A DNA stretch of 64,000 bases from Opitutia bacterium Tous-C4FEB. GTDB taxonomy: Bacteria; Verrucomicrobiota; Verrucomicrobiia; Opitutales; Opitutaceae. Shown one piece after another: positions 9,303-18,118 of the stretch. The DNA is taken from assembly GCA_002304445.1 (NCBI GenBank), contig NEVA01000015.1, forward strand, positions 48,721 to 112,720, in the 5' to 3' direction. Position numbers and translations under genes: made by a program. The notes below the pieces were generated by a model. The model did not search any database. It was not told where the DNA came from and saw only the letters and a list, made by a program, of their open reading frames with translations. How positions within the stretch are numbered: the first letter of the stretch is position 1; each line of letters starts with the position of its first letter.

Positions 9303-9509
9303 TTAACGCCACGTTTTCTGCCACGCAGTGAATTCGTCGGGGCGCACGCGGTAGCGCGCGAAGTTGCCCTCGTGCAGGCTCGTGAGCTCGGTCTCGGCGA
9401 GGGTGGCGAAGTGGGCGCGCTCGCCTGGCTCGGGCAGTTTGGCGGCCTCGCGCCGGATGAAGGCGGAGGCGGCCGGCTTGTCCCAGCCCTGGCGCACGAC
9501 GTCTCCCAC
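9303..9509 (-). CDS. Small unrecognised protein, possibly a truncated gene
   Basis: 68 residues from a GTG start, rich in Glu, Arg and Ala and likely helical, ending TSLHEGNFARYRVRPDEFTAWQKTWR. The frame stays open about 14 codons upstream of the GTG (reading FFLRDRLKQV) to an in-frame TGA, with no better start. It may therefore be the 3' remnant of a longer gene. The composition looks protein-like rather than random, but I do not recognise a family. It sits between the lactonase gene and a small repeat cluster. Confidence 0.4.
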   Translation of the reverse strand: MGDVVRQGWDKPAASAFIRREAAKLPEPGERAHFATLAETELTSLHEGNFARYRVRPDEFTAWQKTWR

Positions 9510-9551
9510 GACCTGCTTCAGCCGGTCGCGGAGGAAGAAAACTAAAAATCA

Positions 9552-9605
9552 GCGAAATCGCGCCACGATAAGCAATGTTGTGGCGCGAAAGCGAAATCGC
9601 GCCAC
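9552..9605. repeat. Short repeat cluster with hairpin
   Basis: The 15-mer gcgaaatcgcgccac occurs at 9552-9566 and again at 9591-9605. Between the copies, gtggcgcg (9580-9587) can pair with cgcgccac (9559-9566), giving an 8-bp stem with a 13-nt loop. It lies just downstream of the Gfo/Idh gene on the minus strand. It could act as a transcript end, but there is no T-run. Confidence 0.5.
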
Positions 9606-9650
9606 TCGCTCACACTCGCGGCTGCAAGAGGGTGAGATGAAGGAAGTGAC

Positions 9651-11039
9651 TTACAGCCCGGCGATTTCCCAGCCCTTACGATACGTGCGGCGGACGTGGG
9701 CATTGGCGGCTTTTTCGTTTTCGAACTGGAGCTTGGCGGCGTTCCACTTGAGGTCGGTCTGCGGGAAGCGCACGGCGACGCTGCCGAGCAGGACGGCTTC
9801 GGTGAGCGGGCCGGAGTAGTCGAAGGGCGCGAGCGGCTTGGCGGGGCCGCCGACGATCGCTTCGGCCCAATCGCTCCAGTGATGCGAGCCGGCGATCTCG
9901 GGGATCTTGTAATCGGCGAACTTCACTTCGGGGAAAAGTTTTGGCGTCGCGATATGCGGCACGAGCAGCACGCCCTCGGTGCCGATGATGATCGAACCCT
10001 GGTCGGGTTCGCCCTGACGCTTCGCTTTACCGGCGCGGCCGACGTCGTCGACGGTGGTCATCGTCGTGGCGTTCTTCGTGGCCACGAGCGCGCGGATCTC
10101 GGCGGGCGGACGTTGGTCGCCGTCATACCACGTGACCGCGACGGTTTTTTCCGCGGTGAATTTCGTGCCGGGAAAAACGTAGCGGATGACCGCGTCGGTC
10201 GACCAATTCCACGCGTCGGGCGCGGCACCCTCGGAGCGCACGGTGAGCGGAGCGGTGAGGGCAAGCGCCTCGAAGACCGGGTCAAAAATGTGGCAGCCCA
10301 TGTCGCCAAACGTGCCGGTGCCGAAGTCCAGACGCTTGCGCCAGTTGCCGGGATGGAAATGGCCGGGGACATAGGGCCGGGTGGCGGCGTTGCCGAGCCA
10401 CATGTCCCAGTTGAAATCGGCCGACGGCGGCGTGGTCGGGGCCGGCGGGGCGCCGAGATCGCCCCACTTCTTGCTGCTCCAGGTATGAACCTCCTTCACC
10501 TTGCCAATGGCGCCGCTCTGCACGATGGCGACGGCCTGCCGGTAAACTTTCTGCGAGTGAATCTGGATGCCCATCTGCGTGATGAGTTTCTTTTCGCGGG
10601 CGAGCTCGGTGAGGACGCGCGTCTCGTGGATGTCGTGGGCGAGGGGCTTTTGGCAGTAGACGTGTTTGCCGAGCTGCATCGCGGAGTAGGCGATGGGCGC
10701 GTGCATATGGTCGGGCGTGGAGACGTTGCAGGAGTCGAAGTTGTTGGCCTCTTTTTCGAGGAGCTGGCGCCAGTCCTGGTAGACGCGCACCTCGGGAAAG
10801 CGGGTCTTCACGTCGGCGACACGGCCCAGATCGACATCGGCGACGGCGACGAGCTGCACGAAGGGATTGCTGGCGATCGCCTGGATGTCGGCCCACGCCA
10901 TGCCGGAGGCGCCGAAGCTGACGTGGCGGAGAATCTTGCTCGGCTGGGCCGCGAGAAGGCTGCGTGAGATGAACGGAAAGGCGAGGCCGGCGGTGCCGAC
11001 GGTTTTGAGGAAGCTGCGGCGGGCGAGGGGAGATTTCAT
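9651..11039 (-). CDS. Tat-exported Gfo/Idh/MocA-family oxidoreductase
   Basis: 462 residues. The N-terminus ARRSFLKTVGTAGLAFPF is a twin-arginine signal. A Rossmann fold follows (VSFGASGMAW, then VAVADVD), and then the family motif GKHVYCQKPLAHD carrying the catalytic Lys of the EKP-type motif, here QKP. Such exported dehydrogenases are thought to act on sugars or glycosides in the periplasm with a tightly bound NAD(P); the substrate is unknown. It follows the FAH-family gene by 73 nt on the same strand, so co-transcription is possible. A paralogue lies at 55320-56441. Confidence 0.88.
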   Translation of the reverse strand: MKSPLARRSFLKTVGTAGLAFPFISRSLLAAQPSKILRHVSFGASGMAWADIQAIASNPFVQLVAVADVDLGRVADVKTRFPEVRVYQDWRQLLEKEANNFDSCNVSTPDHMHAPIAYSAMQLGKHVYCQKPLAHDIHETRVLTELAREKKLITQMGIQIHSQKVYRQAVAIVQSGAIGKVKEVHTWSSKKWGDLGAPPAPTTPPSADFNWDMWLGNAATRPYVPGHFHPGNWRKRLDFGTGTFGDMGCHIFDPVFEALALTAPLTVRSEGAAPDAWNWSTDAVIRYVFPGTKFTAEKTVAVTWYDGDQRPPAEIRALVATKNATTMTTVDDVGRAGKAKRQGEPDQGSIIIGTEGVLLVPHIATPKLFPEVKFADYKIPEIAGSHHWSDWAEAIVGGPAKPLAPFDYSGPLTEAVLLGSVAVRFPQTDLKWNAAKLQFENEKAANAHVRRTYRKGWEIAGL

Positions 11040-11112
11040 GGGGAGGAGTAAACGGTAAAAGGGTAAGATTTCGGGACGGAAGGAGGGCGAGGCGAGGCGA
11101 AAGACAAGCCGA

Positions 11113-11916
11113 TCAGACGGGCTCGTTGATGACGGGGTTGGTGAGTGTGCCGATTTTTTCGATTTCGATGCTCACGGTGTCGCCCGCTTTGAGGAAGACG
11201 GGCGGGTTGCGGGCGAAGCCGACGCCGTGCGGGGTGCCGGTGAGAATCACGGTGCCCGGCAGCAGGGTGGTGCTGGCGCTGAGAAACTCGATGATCGCGG
11301 GCACATCGAAGATCATATCGTCGGTGCTCCAGTCTTGCATCGTCTCGCCGTTGAGAACCGTGCGGATGCGCAGGGCGTTCGGATTTGGAATCTCGTCACG
11401 CGTGACGAGGACCGGGCCGAGCGGGGCGAAGGTGTCGAAGCTCTTGCCCCGGCACCATTGACCACCGCCGGCGTTGCGTTGCCAGTCGCGGGCGGAGACA
11501 TCGTTGGCGCAGGTGTAGCCGAGCACGTAGTCGAGGGCGGTGGCCCGGGAGACGTTCTTGCACCGCCGGCCGATGATCACGGCGAGCTCGCACTCGTAGT
11601 CGACGGAGGCGCTGGGGAGCTTTTGCGGGAGCTCGATGGGGTCGCCGGGGTTTTGGGTGTTGGCGGGATTCTTGACGAAGAGCACGGGGTGGGGCGGGAG
11701 CGGGCTGTTGCTCTCGGCGGCGTGCTTTTTGTAATTAAGGCCGATGCACGGCAGGTAGACGGGCTCGATCGGGGCGAGAAGTTTGCCGGGGACGACAACG
11801 TGTTCCGTGACGCGGAAGTCGCCGAAGATATCGCCGGTGATTGCGCGGGCTGAGCCGTCGGCTTGGAGTGAGGCGTAGGCGGGGCCGGCCGGGGTGAGAT
11901 GGCGGATGATTTTCAT
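11113..11916 (-). CDS. Fumarylacetoacetate hydrolase-family protein
   Basis: 267 residues. The FAH catalytic core is clear: CIGLNYKKHAAE, then SVDYECELAVIIGR with the metal-binding E-x-E, then GYTCANDVSARDWQ and VILTGTPHGVGFARNP. Family members hydrolyse or decarboxylate beta-diketo and 2-hydroxy-acid substrates, and several act in non-phosphorylated fucose/rhamnose or aromatic pathways. The substrate here is not defined. Its ATG overlaps the stop of the upstream PIN remnant in an ATGA junction, and the Gfo/Idh gene follows. Confidence 0.88.
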   Translation of the reverse strand: MKIIRHLTPAGPAYASLQADGSARAITGDIFGDFRVTEHVVVPGKLLAPIEPVYLPCIGLNYKKHAAESNSPLPPHPVLFVKNPANTQNPGDPIELPQKLPSASVDYECELAVIIGRRCKNVSRATALDYVLGYTCANDVSARDWQRNAGGGQWCRGKSFDTFAPLGPVLVTRDEIPNPNALRIRTVLNGETMQDWSTDDMIFDVPAIIEFLSASTTLLPGTVILTGTPHGVGFARNPPVFLKAGDTVSIEIEKIGTLTNPVINEPV

Positions 11917-12119
11917 GAGGATGCTGAGGAAATGATGTCGATGCCTTTGAGGCCGAAGCGGGGTGCGGCGGCGAGGAGGTGGCGGTCGTGGCTGTAGATT
12001 GCTTTAAGGCCGGCATCGGCGGCGCAGGCAAGGTGGAGTGCGTCGGCTGCGCGGAGGAAGACGGTGGGCGGGAGCCGTGTCAGGGTGGCGCAAGCGTCGT
12101 TAATCAGCCGGGAGGGCAC
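11913..12119 (-). pseudogene. C-terminal remnant of a PIN-domain (VapC-like) toxin
   Basis: 68 residues reading FLRAADALHLACAADAGLKA and IYSHDRHLLAAA, which is the second half of a PIN nuclease: AADALHLA with the third acidic residue, then an S-x-D-x-x-L motif with the last acidic residue. A full VapC has about 130 residues; the N-terminal half with the first Asp is absent and an in-frame TAA lies just upstream of the GTG start. No antitoxin gene is adjacent. It ends with an ATGA overlap onto the FAH gene and abuts the 3' end of gcvP. It is probably a decayed fragment. Confidence 0.65.
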
Positions 12120-12183
12120 CGGTTACACCTTGGTCAATACGGGTGTGCAAACGGCGATGGCAGAGGGGTGGCGCGGGAGGTCC

Positions 12184-15087
12184 TTAGGCTTTCGCCTCGG
12201 CGTAGGCGGCCATGCCGATGCAGCTGCAGACAAGATTGCGGTCGCCATAGACGTTATCCACGCGGCCGACACTCGGCCAAAATTTGGCTTGTCGGGCAAA
12301 GGCGCTAGGGAAGGCGGCCAGCTCGCGGGAGTACGGTCGATCCCACTCGTCGCCGCATACCACCTTGGCCGTGTGCGGGGCGTGCTTGAGGGGGTTGTTG
12401 GTTTTGTCGGACTCGCCGTTTACCACGGCCTGCATCTCGCCGTGGATCGAGATCATCGCGTCGCAGAAGCGGTCGAGCTCGCATTGGGCTTCGCTCTCCG
12501 TGGGCTCGATCATAAAGGTGCCGGGGACGGGGAACGACATCGTCGGCGCGTGATAGCCGTAGTCCATGAGACGCTTGGCGGCGTCTTCAACTTCGATGCC
12601 GGATTTTTTCCAGGCGCGGAGATCGATGATGCACTCGTGGGCGATGAGGCCGGCGTTGCCGCGGTAAAGCACGGGGAAGAATTTCTCCAAGCGCTTGGCC
12701 ATGTAGTTGGCTTTGAGGATGGCGTGCTTCGTCGCTTCGGTGAGGCCGTCGGGGCCCATCATGCGGATATACATCCAGGAAATGACGAGAATGCTGGCGG
12801 AGCCATAGGGCGCGGCGGAGACGGCGCCGATGCGCTGAGAGCCGAGAGTTGAGAGCTGAGAGTGAGGCGGCGAAACGACGTGGCCCGGGAGGAAGGGCAC
12901 GAGGTGTGCGGCGACGCCGATGGGGCCCATCCCGGGGCCGCCGCCGCCGTGGGGAATGCAAAACGTTTTGTGCAGATTGAGGTGGCAGACGTCGGCGCCG
13001 ATGTGGCCGGGGGAGGTGAGGCCGACTTGGGCGTTCATGTTGGCCCCGTCCATGTAGACTTGGCCGCCGTGCGCGTGGATCGTGGCGCAGATGTCTTTGA
13101 TCGCGGACTCGAAGACGCCGTGCGTCGACGGGTAGGTGATCATGAGCGCGGCGAGATCGTCGGAGTGCGCGGTGGCTTTCGCGGTGAGGTCGGCGACGTC
13201 GATGTTGCCTTGGGCATCGCAGGCGACGGGCACGACGGTGAAGCCGCACATCGCGGCGCTGGCGGGGTTGGTGCCGTGGGCACTGGTCGGAATCAGGCAG
13301 ATGTGGCGGTGGCCTTGGCCGCGCGCCTCGTGGTAGGCGCGGATGACGAGCAGGCCGGCGTATTCACCTTGGGATCCGGCGTTGGGCTGAAGGGAAACGC
13401 CGGCAAAACCGGTGATATCGGACAGCCAGGCCTCAAGATTTTTGAAAAGCTTGGCGTAGCCGCGGGTCTGTTCGGGCGGCGCGAAGGGGTGGAGTTTGCC
13501 GAATTCGGGCCATGAGACCGGAAACATCTCGCTCGTGGAGTTGAGCTTCATCGTGCACGAGCCGAGCGAGATCATCGAGTGGCAGAGCGAAAGGTCTTTG
13601 GCCTCGAGCCGCTTGATGTAGCGGAGCATCTCGTGCTCGGTGTGGTAGCGGTTGAACGTCGGGTGGGTGAGAAACGCCGACGTGCGCGCGAAGGGCGCGG
13701 GGAAGACAGAAAGTTGATCGCTGAGAGTTGAGAGCTGAGAGCTGAGGGACGCAGACTCGCTGAAGAAGGTGAGCAGCGTCTGGACTTCTTCGACGGTGGT
13801 GGTCTCGTCGAGGGAAAGGCCGACGGTCATGGCGTCGACGCGGCGGAGGTTGATTTTCTTCGCCTCGGCGGCGGCGTGGACGCGGGCGGCGGAGACGTTG
13901 GAGATCGTGAGCGTGTCGAAGACGGGCTCGGCGTTGACCTTGGCGCCGGCGGCGCGGAGGCCGGCGGCGAGAAGCTCGGTCAGAAGTTTGACGCGGCCGG
14001 CGATTTTCTTGAGGCCGGCGGGGCCGTGATAGACGGCATACATCGAGGCCATCACGCCGAGGAGAACCTGGGCGGTGCAGATGTTCGACGTCGCCTTGTC
14101 GCGGCGGATGTGTTGCTCGCGGGTGCCGAGGGCGAGGCGCATGGCGGGGTCGCCTTGGGCGTCTTTGGAAACACCGACGAGCCGGCCGGGCATCTGGCGC
14201 TTGAAGGCGTCTTTCGTGGCGAGGAAGCCAGCGTGCGGTCCGCCGAAGCCGAGGGGAACGCCGAAGCGTTGGGCGGAGCCGACAGCGACATCGGCGCCGA
14301 ATTCGCCGGGGGCACGCAGGAGGGTGAGCGCGAGCAGATCGGTGGCGACGATGGTGTAGGCGCCGGCGGCGTGGGCGGCGGCGAAGAAGTTTTCGAAATC
14401 GTGGATCGAGCCGGTGGTGTCGGGGTATTGCACGAGTACGCCGAAGCAATCCGCGGCGGGCGCAAAGGTGCGGTGGTCGCCAACGACGACCGCGATGCCG
14501 AGCGGGACCGCGCGGGTCTTGACGATGTCGATCGTCTGCGGGTGGCACTTATCGGAAACGAAGAAGACGCGATGGGCGTCGGCGTGGCCGTCTTTGAGAC
14601 GGTGACACATCATCATGGCCTCGGCGGCGGCGGTGCCCTCGTCGAGCATGGAGGCGTTGGCGATTTCGAGACCGGTGAGATCGGTGACGACCGTCTGAAA
14701 GTTGAGCAGCGCTTCAAGGCGGCCCTGGGAAATCTCGGCTTGGTAGGGCGTGTAGGCGGTATACCAGCCGGGGTTCTCGAGGATGGTGCGCTGGATGACG
14801 CCGGGGGTGGCAGTATCGTAGTAACCGGTGCCGATAAAATTGCGGAAAATCTTGTTCTCGCTCGCGAGGCTGCGGAGTTCGGCGAGGGCGGCGGTTTCGC
14901 CGAGGGCGGCGGGGACGTTGAGCGCGGCGCGACGGATGTGCGGGGGCACGGCGGCATCGACGAGCGCATCGACCGACGAGTAGCCGAGCAGCGCGAGCAT
15001 GGCGGCGGTCTCGGTCGCGCTGTCGCCGGTGTGGCGACGGGCGAAGCTATCAGCGGGGGCGAGCAAGACGGCAGCAGGCGAAGACAT
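12184..15087 (-). CDS. gcvP: Glycine dehydrogenase (decarboxylating), P protein
   Basis: 967 residues, the usual length of single-chain P protein. It decarboxylates glycine and loads the aminomethyl group on GcvH in the glycine cleavage system. The N-terminal [10 protein letters not shown] and the PLP-lysine motif [21 protein letters not shown] (lysine at about residue 707, close to the E. coli position) are clear. The ATG at 15087 (MSSPAAVLL) is chosen because it leads into the conserved N-terminus; the longer frame adds 39 unconserved residues. Two surface-loop regions contain SQLSTL-type peptides encoded by a 19-bp dispersed repeat. No gcvT or gcvH is in the window. It is divergent from nth. 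Confidence 0.95.
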   Translation of the reverse strand: MSSPAAVLLAPADSFARRHTGDSATETAAMLALLGYSSVDALVDAAVPPHIRRAALNVPAALGETAALAELRSLASENKIFRNFIGTGYYDTATPGVIQRTILENPGWYTAYTPYQAEISQGRLEALLNFQTVVTDLTGLEIANASMLDEGTAAAEAMMMCHRLKDGHADAHRVFFVSDKCHPQTIDIVKTRAVPLGIAVVVGDHRTFAPAADCFGVLVQYPDTTGSIHDFENFFAAAHAAGAYTIVATDLLALTLLRAPGEFGADVAVGSAQRFGVPLGFGGPHAGFLATKDAFKRQMPGRLVGVSKDAQGDPAMRLALGTREQHIRRDKATSNICTAQVLLGVMASMYAVYHGPAGLKKIAGRVKLLTELLAAGLRAAGAKVNAEPVFDTLTISNVSAARVHAAAEAKKINLRRVDAMTVGLSLDETTTVEEVQTLLTFFSESASLSSQLSTLSDQLSVFPAPFARTSAFLTHPTFNRYHTEHEMLRYIKRLEAKDLSLCHSMISLGSCTMKLNSTSEMFPVSWPEFGKLHPFAPPEQTRGYAKLFKNLEAWLSDITGFAGVSLQPNAGSQGEYAGLLVIRAYHEARGQGHRHICLIPTSAHGTNPASAAMCGFTVVPVACDAQGNIDVADLTAKATAHSDDLAALMITYPSTHGVFESAIKDICATIHAHGGQVYMDGANMNAQVGLTSPGHIGADVCHLNLHKTFCIPHGGGGPGMGPIGVAAHLVPFLPGHVVSPPHSQLSTLGSQRIGAVSAAPYGSASILVISWMYIRMMGPDGLTEATKHAILKANYMAKRLEKFFPVLYRGNAGLIAHECIIDLRAWKKSGIEVEDAAKRLMDYGYHAPTMSFPVPGTFMIEPTESEAQCELDRFCDAMISIHGEMQAVVNGESDKTNNPLKHAPHTAKVVCGDEWDRPYSRELAAFPSAFARQAKFWPSVGRVDNVYGDRNLVCSCIGMAAYAEAKA
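12844..12862. repeat. Dispersed 19-bp repeat inside gcvP, copy 1
   Basis: gagagttgagagctgagag. It is read on the minus strand as the peptide SQLSTL in the segment between the glycine-rich PLP region and [12 protein letters not shown], a variable loop in this family. It is identical to copy 2 at 13723-13741. Confidence 0.75.
13723..13741. repeat. Dispersed 19-bp repeat inside gcvP, copy 2
   Basis: The same 19-mer as copy 1, extended on both sides by further ctgagag-like units (about 13711-13748). On the minus strand it encodes [12 protein letters not shown], placed in the linker between the two halves of the P protein just before [10 protein letters not shown]. Confidence 0.75.
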
Positions 15088-15194
15088 GGGGCGAAAACGT
15101 AGAAGCGGAGAACATTCATGCAACCGTGATTTGGAGAAAGGTCGGTCAATTTGGGTTTGTTTTTGGCGGGGAAGCGCGGCTGTTTTGGCGCGAA

Positions 15195-15884
15195 ATGCCG
15201 CCAACCCGAAGCGCCGCCGGAGCCAAGCCGTTTTGCACCCGGGTGGAGCGCGCGGCGTTTGTGGACCGGAGGCTCGCGGAGCTTTATCCCGAGACGCCGG
15301 TGCCGCTCGACCACTCGGATGCCTACACGTTGCTCATCGCGGTGTTGTTGTCGGCCCAGTGCACGGACAAACGCGTAAATCTCGTGACGCCGGCGTTGTT
15401 TAAACTTGCGGACAATCCCGCCGCGATGGCACGGCGAACGGTGGCGGAGATCGACGCGATCGTGCGTCCGTGCGGGCTCGCGCCGCGCAAGGCGCAGGCG
15501 ATCCGGGAGCTGTCGCGGCTATTGATCGAGCGTCACGGCGGTGAGGTGCCGCAGACGTTTGCGGAACTGGAGGCTTTGCCCGGAGTGGGGCACAAGACGG
15601 CGAGCGTGGTGATGGCGCAGGCGTTCGGCGTGCCGGCGTTTCCGGTGGACACCCATATTCACCGGCTGGCGCAGCGGTGGCGGTTGACCGGCGGGAAAAA
15701 CGTCGAGCGGACGGAGGCGGATTTGAAGAAACTGTTTCCACGGGAACATTGGAACGCGTTGCACCTGCGGATCATTTTCTACGGGCGCGAGCACTGTTCG
15801 GCGTTCGGCTGCGATGGGACGGTATGTGAGATTTGCCGGACGGTGGTGCCCGGGCGAAAGCGCGCGGTCGTGACGAGGAAATAG
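15195..15884 (+). CDS. nth: Endonuclease III (base-excision DNA glycosylase/AP lyase)
   Basis: 229 residues. The helix-hairpin-helix [12 protein letters not shown] carries the catalytic Lys (K134), and VDTHIHR carries the catalytic Asp (D152); the 18-residue spacing matches the family. It removes oxidised pyrimidines and nicks abasic sites. The C-terminal cysteines are arranged C-x4-C-x4-C-x2-C ([15 protein letters not shown]) instead of the usual C-x6-C-x2-C-x5-C. An iron-sulfur site may therefore be present in altered form. The ATG at 15195 is preferred to one 23 codons earlier, whose extension is not conserved in character. It is divergent from gcvP. Confidence 0.92.
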   Translation: MPPTRSAAGAKPFCTRVERAAFVDRRLAELYPETPVPLDHSDAYTLLIAVLLSAQCTDKRVNLVTPALFKLADNPAAMARRTVAEIDAIVRPCGLAPRKAQAIRELSRLLIERHGGEVPQTFAELEALPGVGHKTASVVMAQAFGVPAFPVDTHIHRLAQRWRLTGGKNVERTEADLKKLFPREHWNALHLRIIFYGREHCSAFGCDGTVCEICRTVVPGRKRAVVTRK

Positions 15885-16059
15885 TCGGGCCTGAGAGCGG
15901 GGAGGACCGGCTACCAGTGCGAATGGAACCGGCTGAGCGGGGGCGTGAGGGTGGTCGTGGCCCCGAGGCTTTGCGAACGCGGTTTTTGGGCCGGTCGATG
16001 CTCTCGAAAACAGGATTGATTCGGCCGAAGCGGGGCTCCACGGTCCGCGCTCGGTTGAG

Positions 16060-16136
16060 GGACGCTTAGCTCAGTTGGTTAGAGCACCTGCTTCACACGC
16101 AGGGGGTCGGCGGTTCGAGTCCGTTAGCGTCCACCA
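16060..16136 (+). tRNA. tRNA-Val (anticodon CAC)
   Basis: The acceptor stem GGACGCT pairs with AGCGTCC. The D arm GCTC/GAGC, anticodon stem CCTGC/GCAGG with loop TTCACAC, a T arm with TTCGAGT and an encoded CCA (16134-16136) are all present. A terminator follows within 45 nt. Confidence 0.96.
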
Positions 16137-16145
16137 TTTTAACAG

Positions 16146-16181
16146 AAGCCCCGTTTAACTAAAAAGTTAGCCGGGGTTTTT
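16146..16181 (+). terminator. Terminator after tRNA-Val
   Basis: The stem aagccccg..cggggttt, with an inner pairing of taact/agtta around an A-rich loop, is followed by TTTTT. Confidence 0.8.
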
Positions 16182-16490
16182 CGTTTTGATGGGTGGAAAC
16201 AGTGGGAACAAAAACAGGGTAAAGTGAGAACAAAATGCCAACAATCGCCACAGGTTGCTGATGACGCGGAGAGCGAATTTTTAAACTGCTGAAAACGGAA
16301 AGTTGTTAGAGAAAATCAGTCGCCCGGACATGCTCTAGGTTTCTTCACCTGCGTTCCTTAATTTGGCCGAAAAGATTCCTTCTAGGCCCCACGCCCCACT
16401 TTGCAGTCAAGGGCCGGGCAAGGTCGCCGGATGAAGCCAGCGGCAGACTTCTCTGTTGGCGCGCCCTTGGAGACGAAATGAGTCGGTCTC
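16182..16490. other. Non-coding stretch downstream of tRNA-Val
   Basis: About 300 nt, visibly more AT-rich than the flanking core genes in its first half. No credible ORF, RNA gene or repeat of the tRNA 3' end was found by eye. It marks the left edge of the XRE/HsdR-N islet. Confidence 0.5.
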
Positions 16491-16757
16491 TCAACGCTTG
16501 ATGCGCGATCCTGTCTTGCCGCGCAGGCGTTTAGTTTCTGGAAAGCTGCCGGGTTGCAGGAGTCGCCAAACTGGCACCCGTAGCGCGCGAGCGATGCGCT
16601 CGATGGTCGAAAGCCTCAGGCCTTCGCGGCGCATGGCTTCGACATCTTGGTAGTGCCGAGGTGATAGACCGGACCGTTCAGCGATGGCCTCTTGACTCAA
16701 GCCCCGCGCCAAACGGGCGCGACGGATATTGGTGCATAGAGTTTCAACGGCCTTCAC
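16491..16757 (-). CDS. XRE-family helix-turn-helix regulator
   Basis: 88 residues. Residues ~8-62 form a Cro/cI-type HTH (IRRARLARGLSQEAIAERSG, then a second helix HYQDVEAMRREGL), followed by a basic tail. It is probably a small DNA-binding repressor. It is divergent from the HsdR-N-like gene with only 93 nt between the starts, and an inverted repeat in that gap is a plausible operator. Regulation of the neighbour is inferred from this arrangement. Confidence 0.8.
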   Translation of the reverse strand: MKAVETLCTNIRRARLARGLSQEAIAERSGLSPRHYQDVEAMRREGLRLSTIERIARALRVPVWRLLQPGSFPETKRLRGKTGSRIKR

Positions 16758-16787
16758 TCCCCAACATTACGGTGTTGCTTCGGCGCA

Positions 16788-16813
16788 TAACACGCTACGC
16801 AGTTGGCGTGTTA
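16788..16813. promoter_or_regulatory. Candidate operator between the XRE gene and its divergent neighbour
   Basis: An 8-bp dyad taacacgc (16788-16795) / gcgtgtta (16806-16813) with a 10-nt spacer is centred in the divergent intergenic region. Size and placement suit a dimeric HTH repressor. There is no experimental support. Confidence 0.45.
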
Positions 16814-16850
16814 ATTGCCCTGCGTTCAGCGAACCCAGACCAAAGCCAAA

Positions 16851-17672
16851 ATGCCGTCCGTACCCAAAAAAGTGGAAGAGAGAATCAGAGAAGTTTTGAA
16901 GCGTTTTTCGCCCATCCTAATTTCACAGCGTGACCGAGATGTGTCTGAAGCAGACACGGTGACGGTAGTGAAAGACCTGCTGTCCGACCTTTTCGGCTAC
17001 GACAAATACGCTGAAGTCACCAGCGAACACGCGATCCGCGGGACCTATTGCGATCTTGCGATCAAACTTGACGGTAAGCTGAGATTTTTGCTTGAAGTAA
17101 AATCAATCGGACTGCAGCTGAACGAAAAACACATCAGGCAGGCGGTGGATTACGCGGCCAATCAAGGTCTTGATTGGGTTGTGCTCACCAACGGCATCCG
17201 CTGGATGCTTTTTCAGGTAAGCTTCAAGAAACCCATTGAGGCCAAAATGGTAGCTGAGTTCGATCTTTTGGCGGTCGATCTCAAATCCGAGGCCGATCTT
17301 GAAAAGATTTACCTGATAACGAAGGAGGGTGTCCTCAAAGGCGCGGTCGTTGAGTTCACTGAAAAACAGAGCGCGACGAGCAAGTACCTCATAGGGGCGG
17401 TCCTGCTGAACGATCAGGACGTGCTCAATGCCATTCGCCGCGAGCTGAGGAAGCTCACCGACATCCTTGTTGAGCCGAGCGTGATTGCTGAAGTGCTGCG
17501 GGCTGAAATCATCAAGCGCGAGGTGATGGAAGGCGACGAGGCGATCCACTTCGAGCGGCGAGTCACCAAGGGTAATCGGAAGCTGAAGGAAGAAACCGCT
17601 CAGGTCGCGGCGACTCAGGCAGACGACGTAAAGCCGTCTTCGCCCGATTTAGGCTCAGCTAATGTTTCATAA
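16851..17672 (+). CDS. Orphan protein with type I restriction HsdR N-terminal-like nuclease domain
   Basis: 273 residues from the ATG at 16851 (MPSVPKKVEER). The segment VVKDLLSDLFGYDKY, EVTSEHAIRGTYCDLAI, LLEVKSIGLQLNEKHI and QAVDYAANQGLDWVVLTNG is the HSDR_N_2-type fold. It carries a PD-(D/E)xK-like signature: Asp in CDLAI and E-V-K in LLEVK. The C-terminal ~100 residues are charged and helical. No helicase domain and no hsdM or hsdS gene follows, so it is not a type I restriction subunit. Such orphans are common but uncharacterised; defence or DNA repair is only a guess. It is paired with an XRE regulator and a small membrane protein. Confidence 0.75.
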   Translation: MPSVPKKVEERIREVLKRFSPILISQRDRDVSEADTVTVVKDLLSDLFGYDKYAEVTSEHAIRGTYCDLAIKLDGKLRFLLEVKSIGLQLNEKHIRQAVDYAANQGLDWVVLTNGIRWMLFQVSFKKPIEAKMVAEFDLLAVDLKSEADLEKIYLITKEGVLKGAVVEFTEKQSATSKYLIGAVLLNDQDVLNAIRRELRKLTDILVEPSVIAEVLRAEIIKREVMEGDEAIHFERRVTKGNRKLKEETAQVAATQADDVKPSSPDLGSANVS

Positions 17673-17693
17673 GTCACCACTCTGCTCGTGAAC

Positions 17694-17906
17694 ATGAATC
17701 CATTTGAGTTTTCGTTCGGTCTAGCGATCTGGGCTTTTCTAATTTTTTTCACGTTCATCCCATTGTTCGTTTGGATGCAACTTCGGCAGATCATAAAACT
17801 GCTGAGAGAGATTCGTGATTCAAACGATCGAATCGCCGATAACACGACGCCAGTGGGCAGTAAGCCCCGTTCCGAAAGTTCGGGAAAATACGTTATGCCG
17901 GAGTAG
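17694..17906 (+). CDS. Small single-pass membrane protein
   Basis: 70 residues. One strong transmembrane helix (residues ~8-30, GLAIWAFLIFFTFIPLFVWM) is followed by a charged helical stretch LRQIIKLLREIRDSNDRIAD and a polar tail. No family is recognised. It follows the HsdR-N-like gene by about 20 nt on the same strand, suggesting one transcript. A GTG two codons upstream is an alternative start. Confidence 0.6.
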   Translation: MNPFEFSFGLAIWAFLIFFTFIPLFVWMQLRQIIKLLREIRDSNDRIADNTTPVGSKPRSESSGKYVMPE

Positions 17907-17923
17907 TTGCTTATAATATGCGG

Positions 17924-17977
17924 GCCGATCCTAAGGGGTCGGGGCCGATCCTAAGGTGTCGCCGATCCTAAGGGGTC
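17924..17977. repeat. Three tandem copies of gccgatcctaaggggtc
   Basis: Copies lie at 17924-17940, 17944-17960 (one change, aaggtgtc) and 17961-17977. The spacing is 3 nt, then 0 nt. They follow the small membrane protein gene directly. Their function is unknown. Confidence 0.9.
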
Positions 17978-18118
17978 TGGCCGTTGTTTGTTAGTTTTTG
18001 AATGAATCAAGAGGCGAGAAAGGGCGAGGCAGAGGGCATGGCGCGAAGATGGCGGATCGGATTTTCAGGTGCCCCTGCACCGTCGCTCTCTTGGCTGAAG
18101 GAACCGATGAACGCGGTT

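Noticed and set aside
17924..17977. Possible CRISPR array
   Set aside because: Copies are only 17 nt with 0 to 3 nt between them; there are no spacers and no cas genes.
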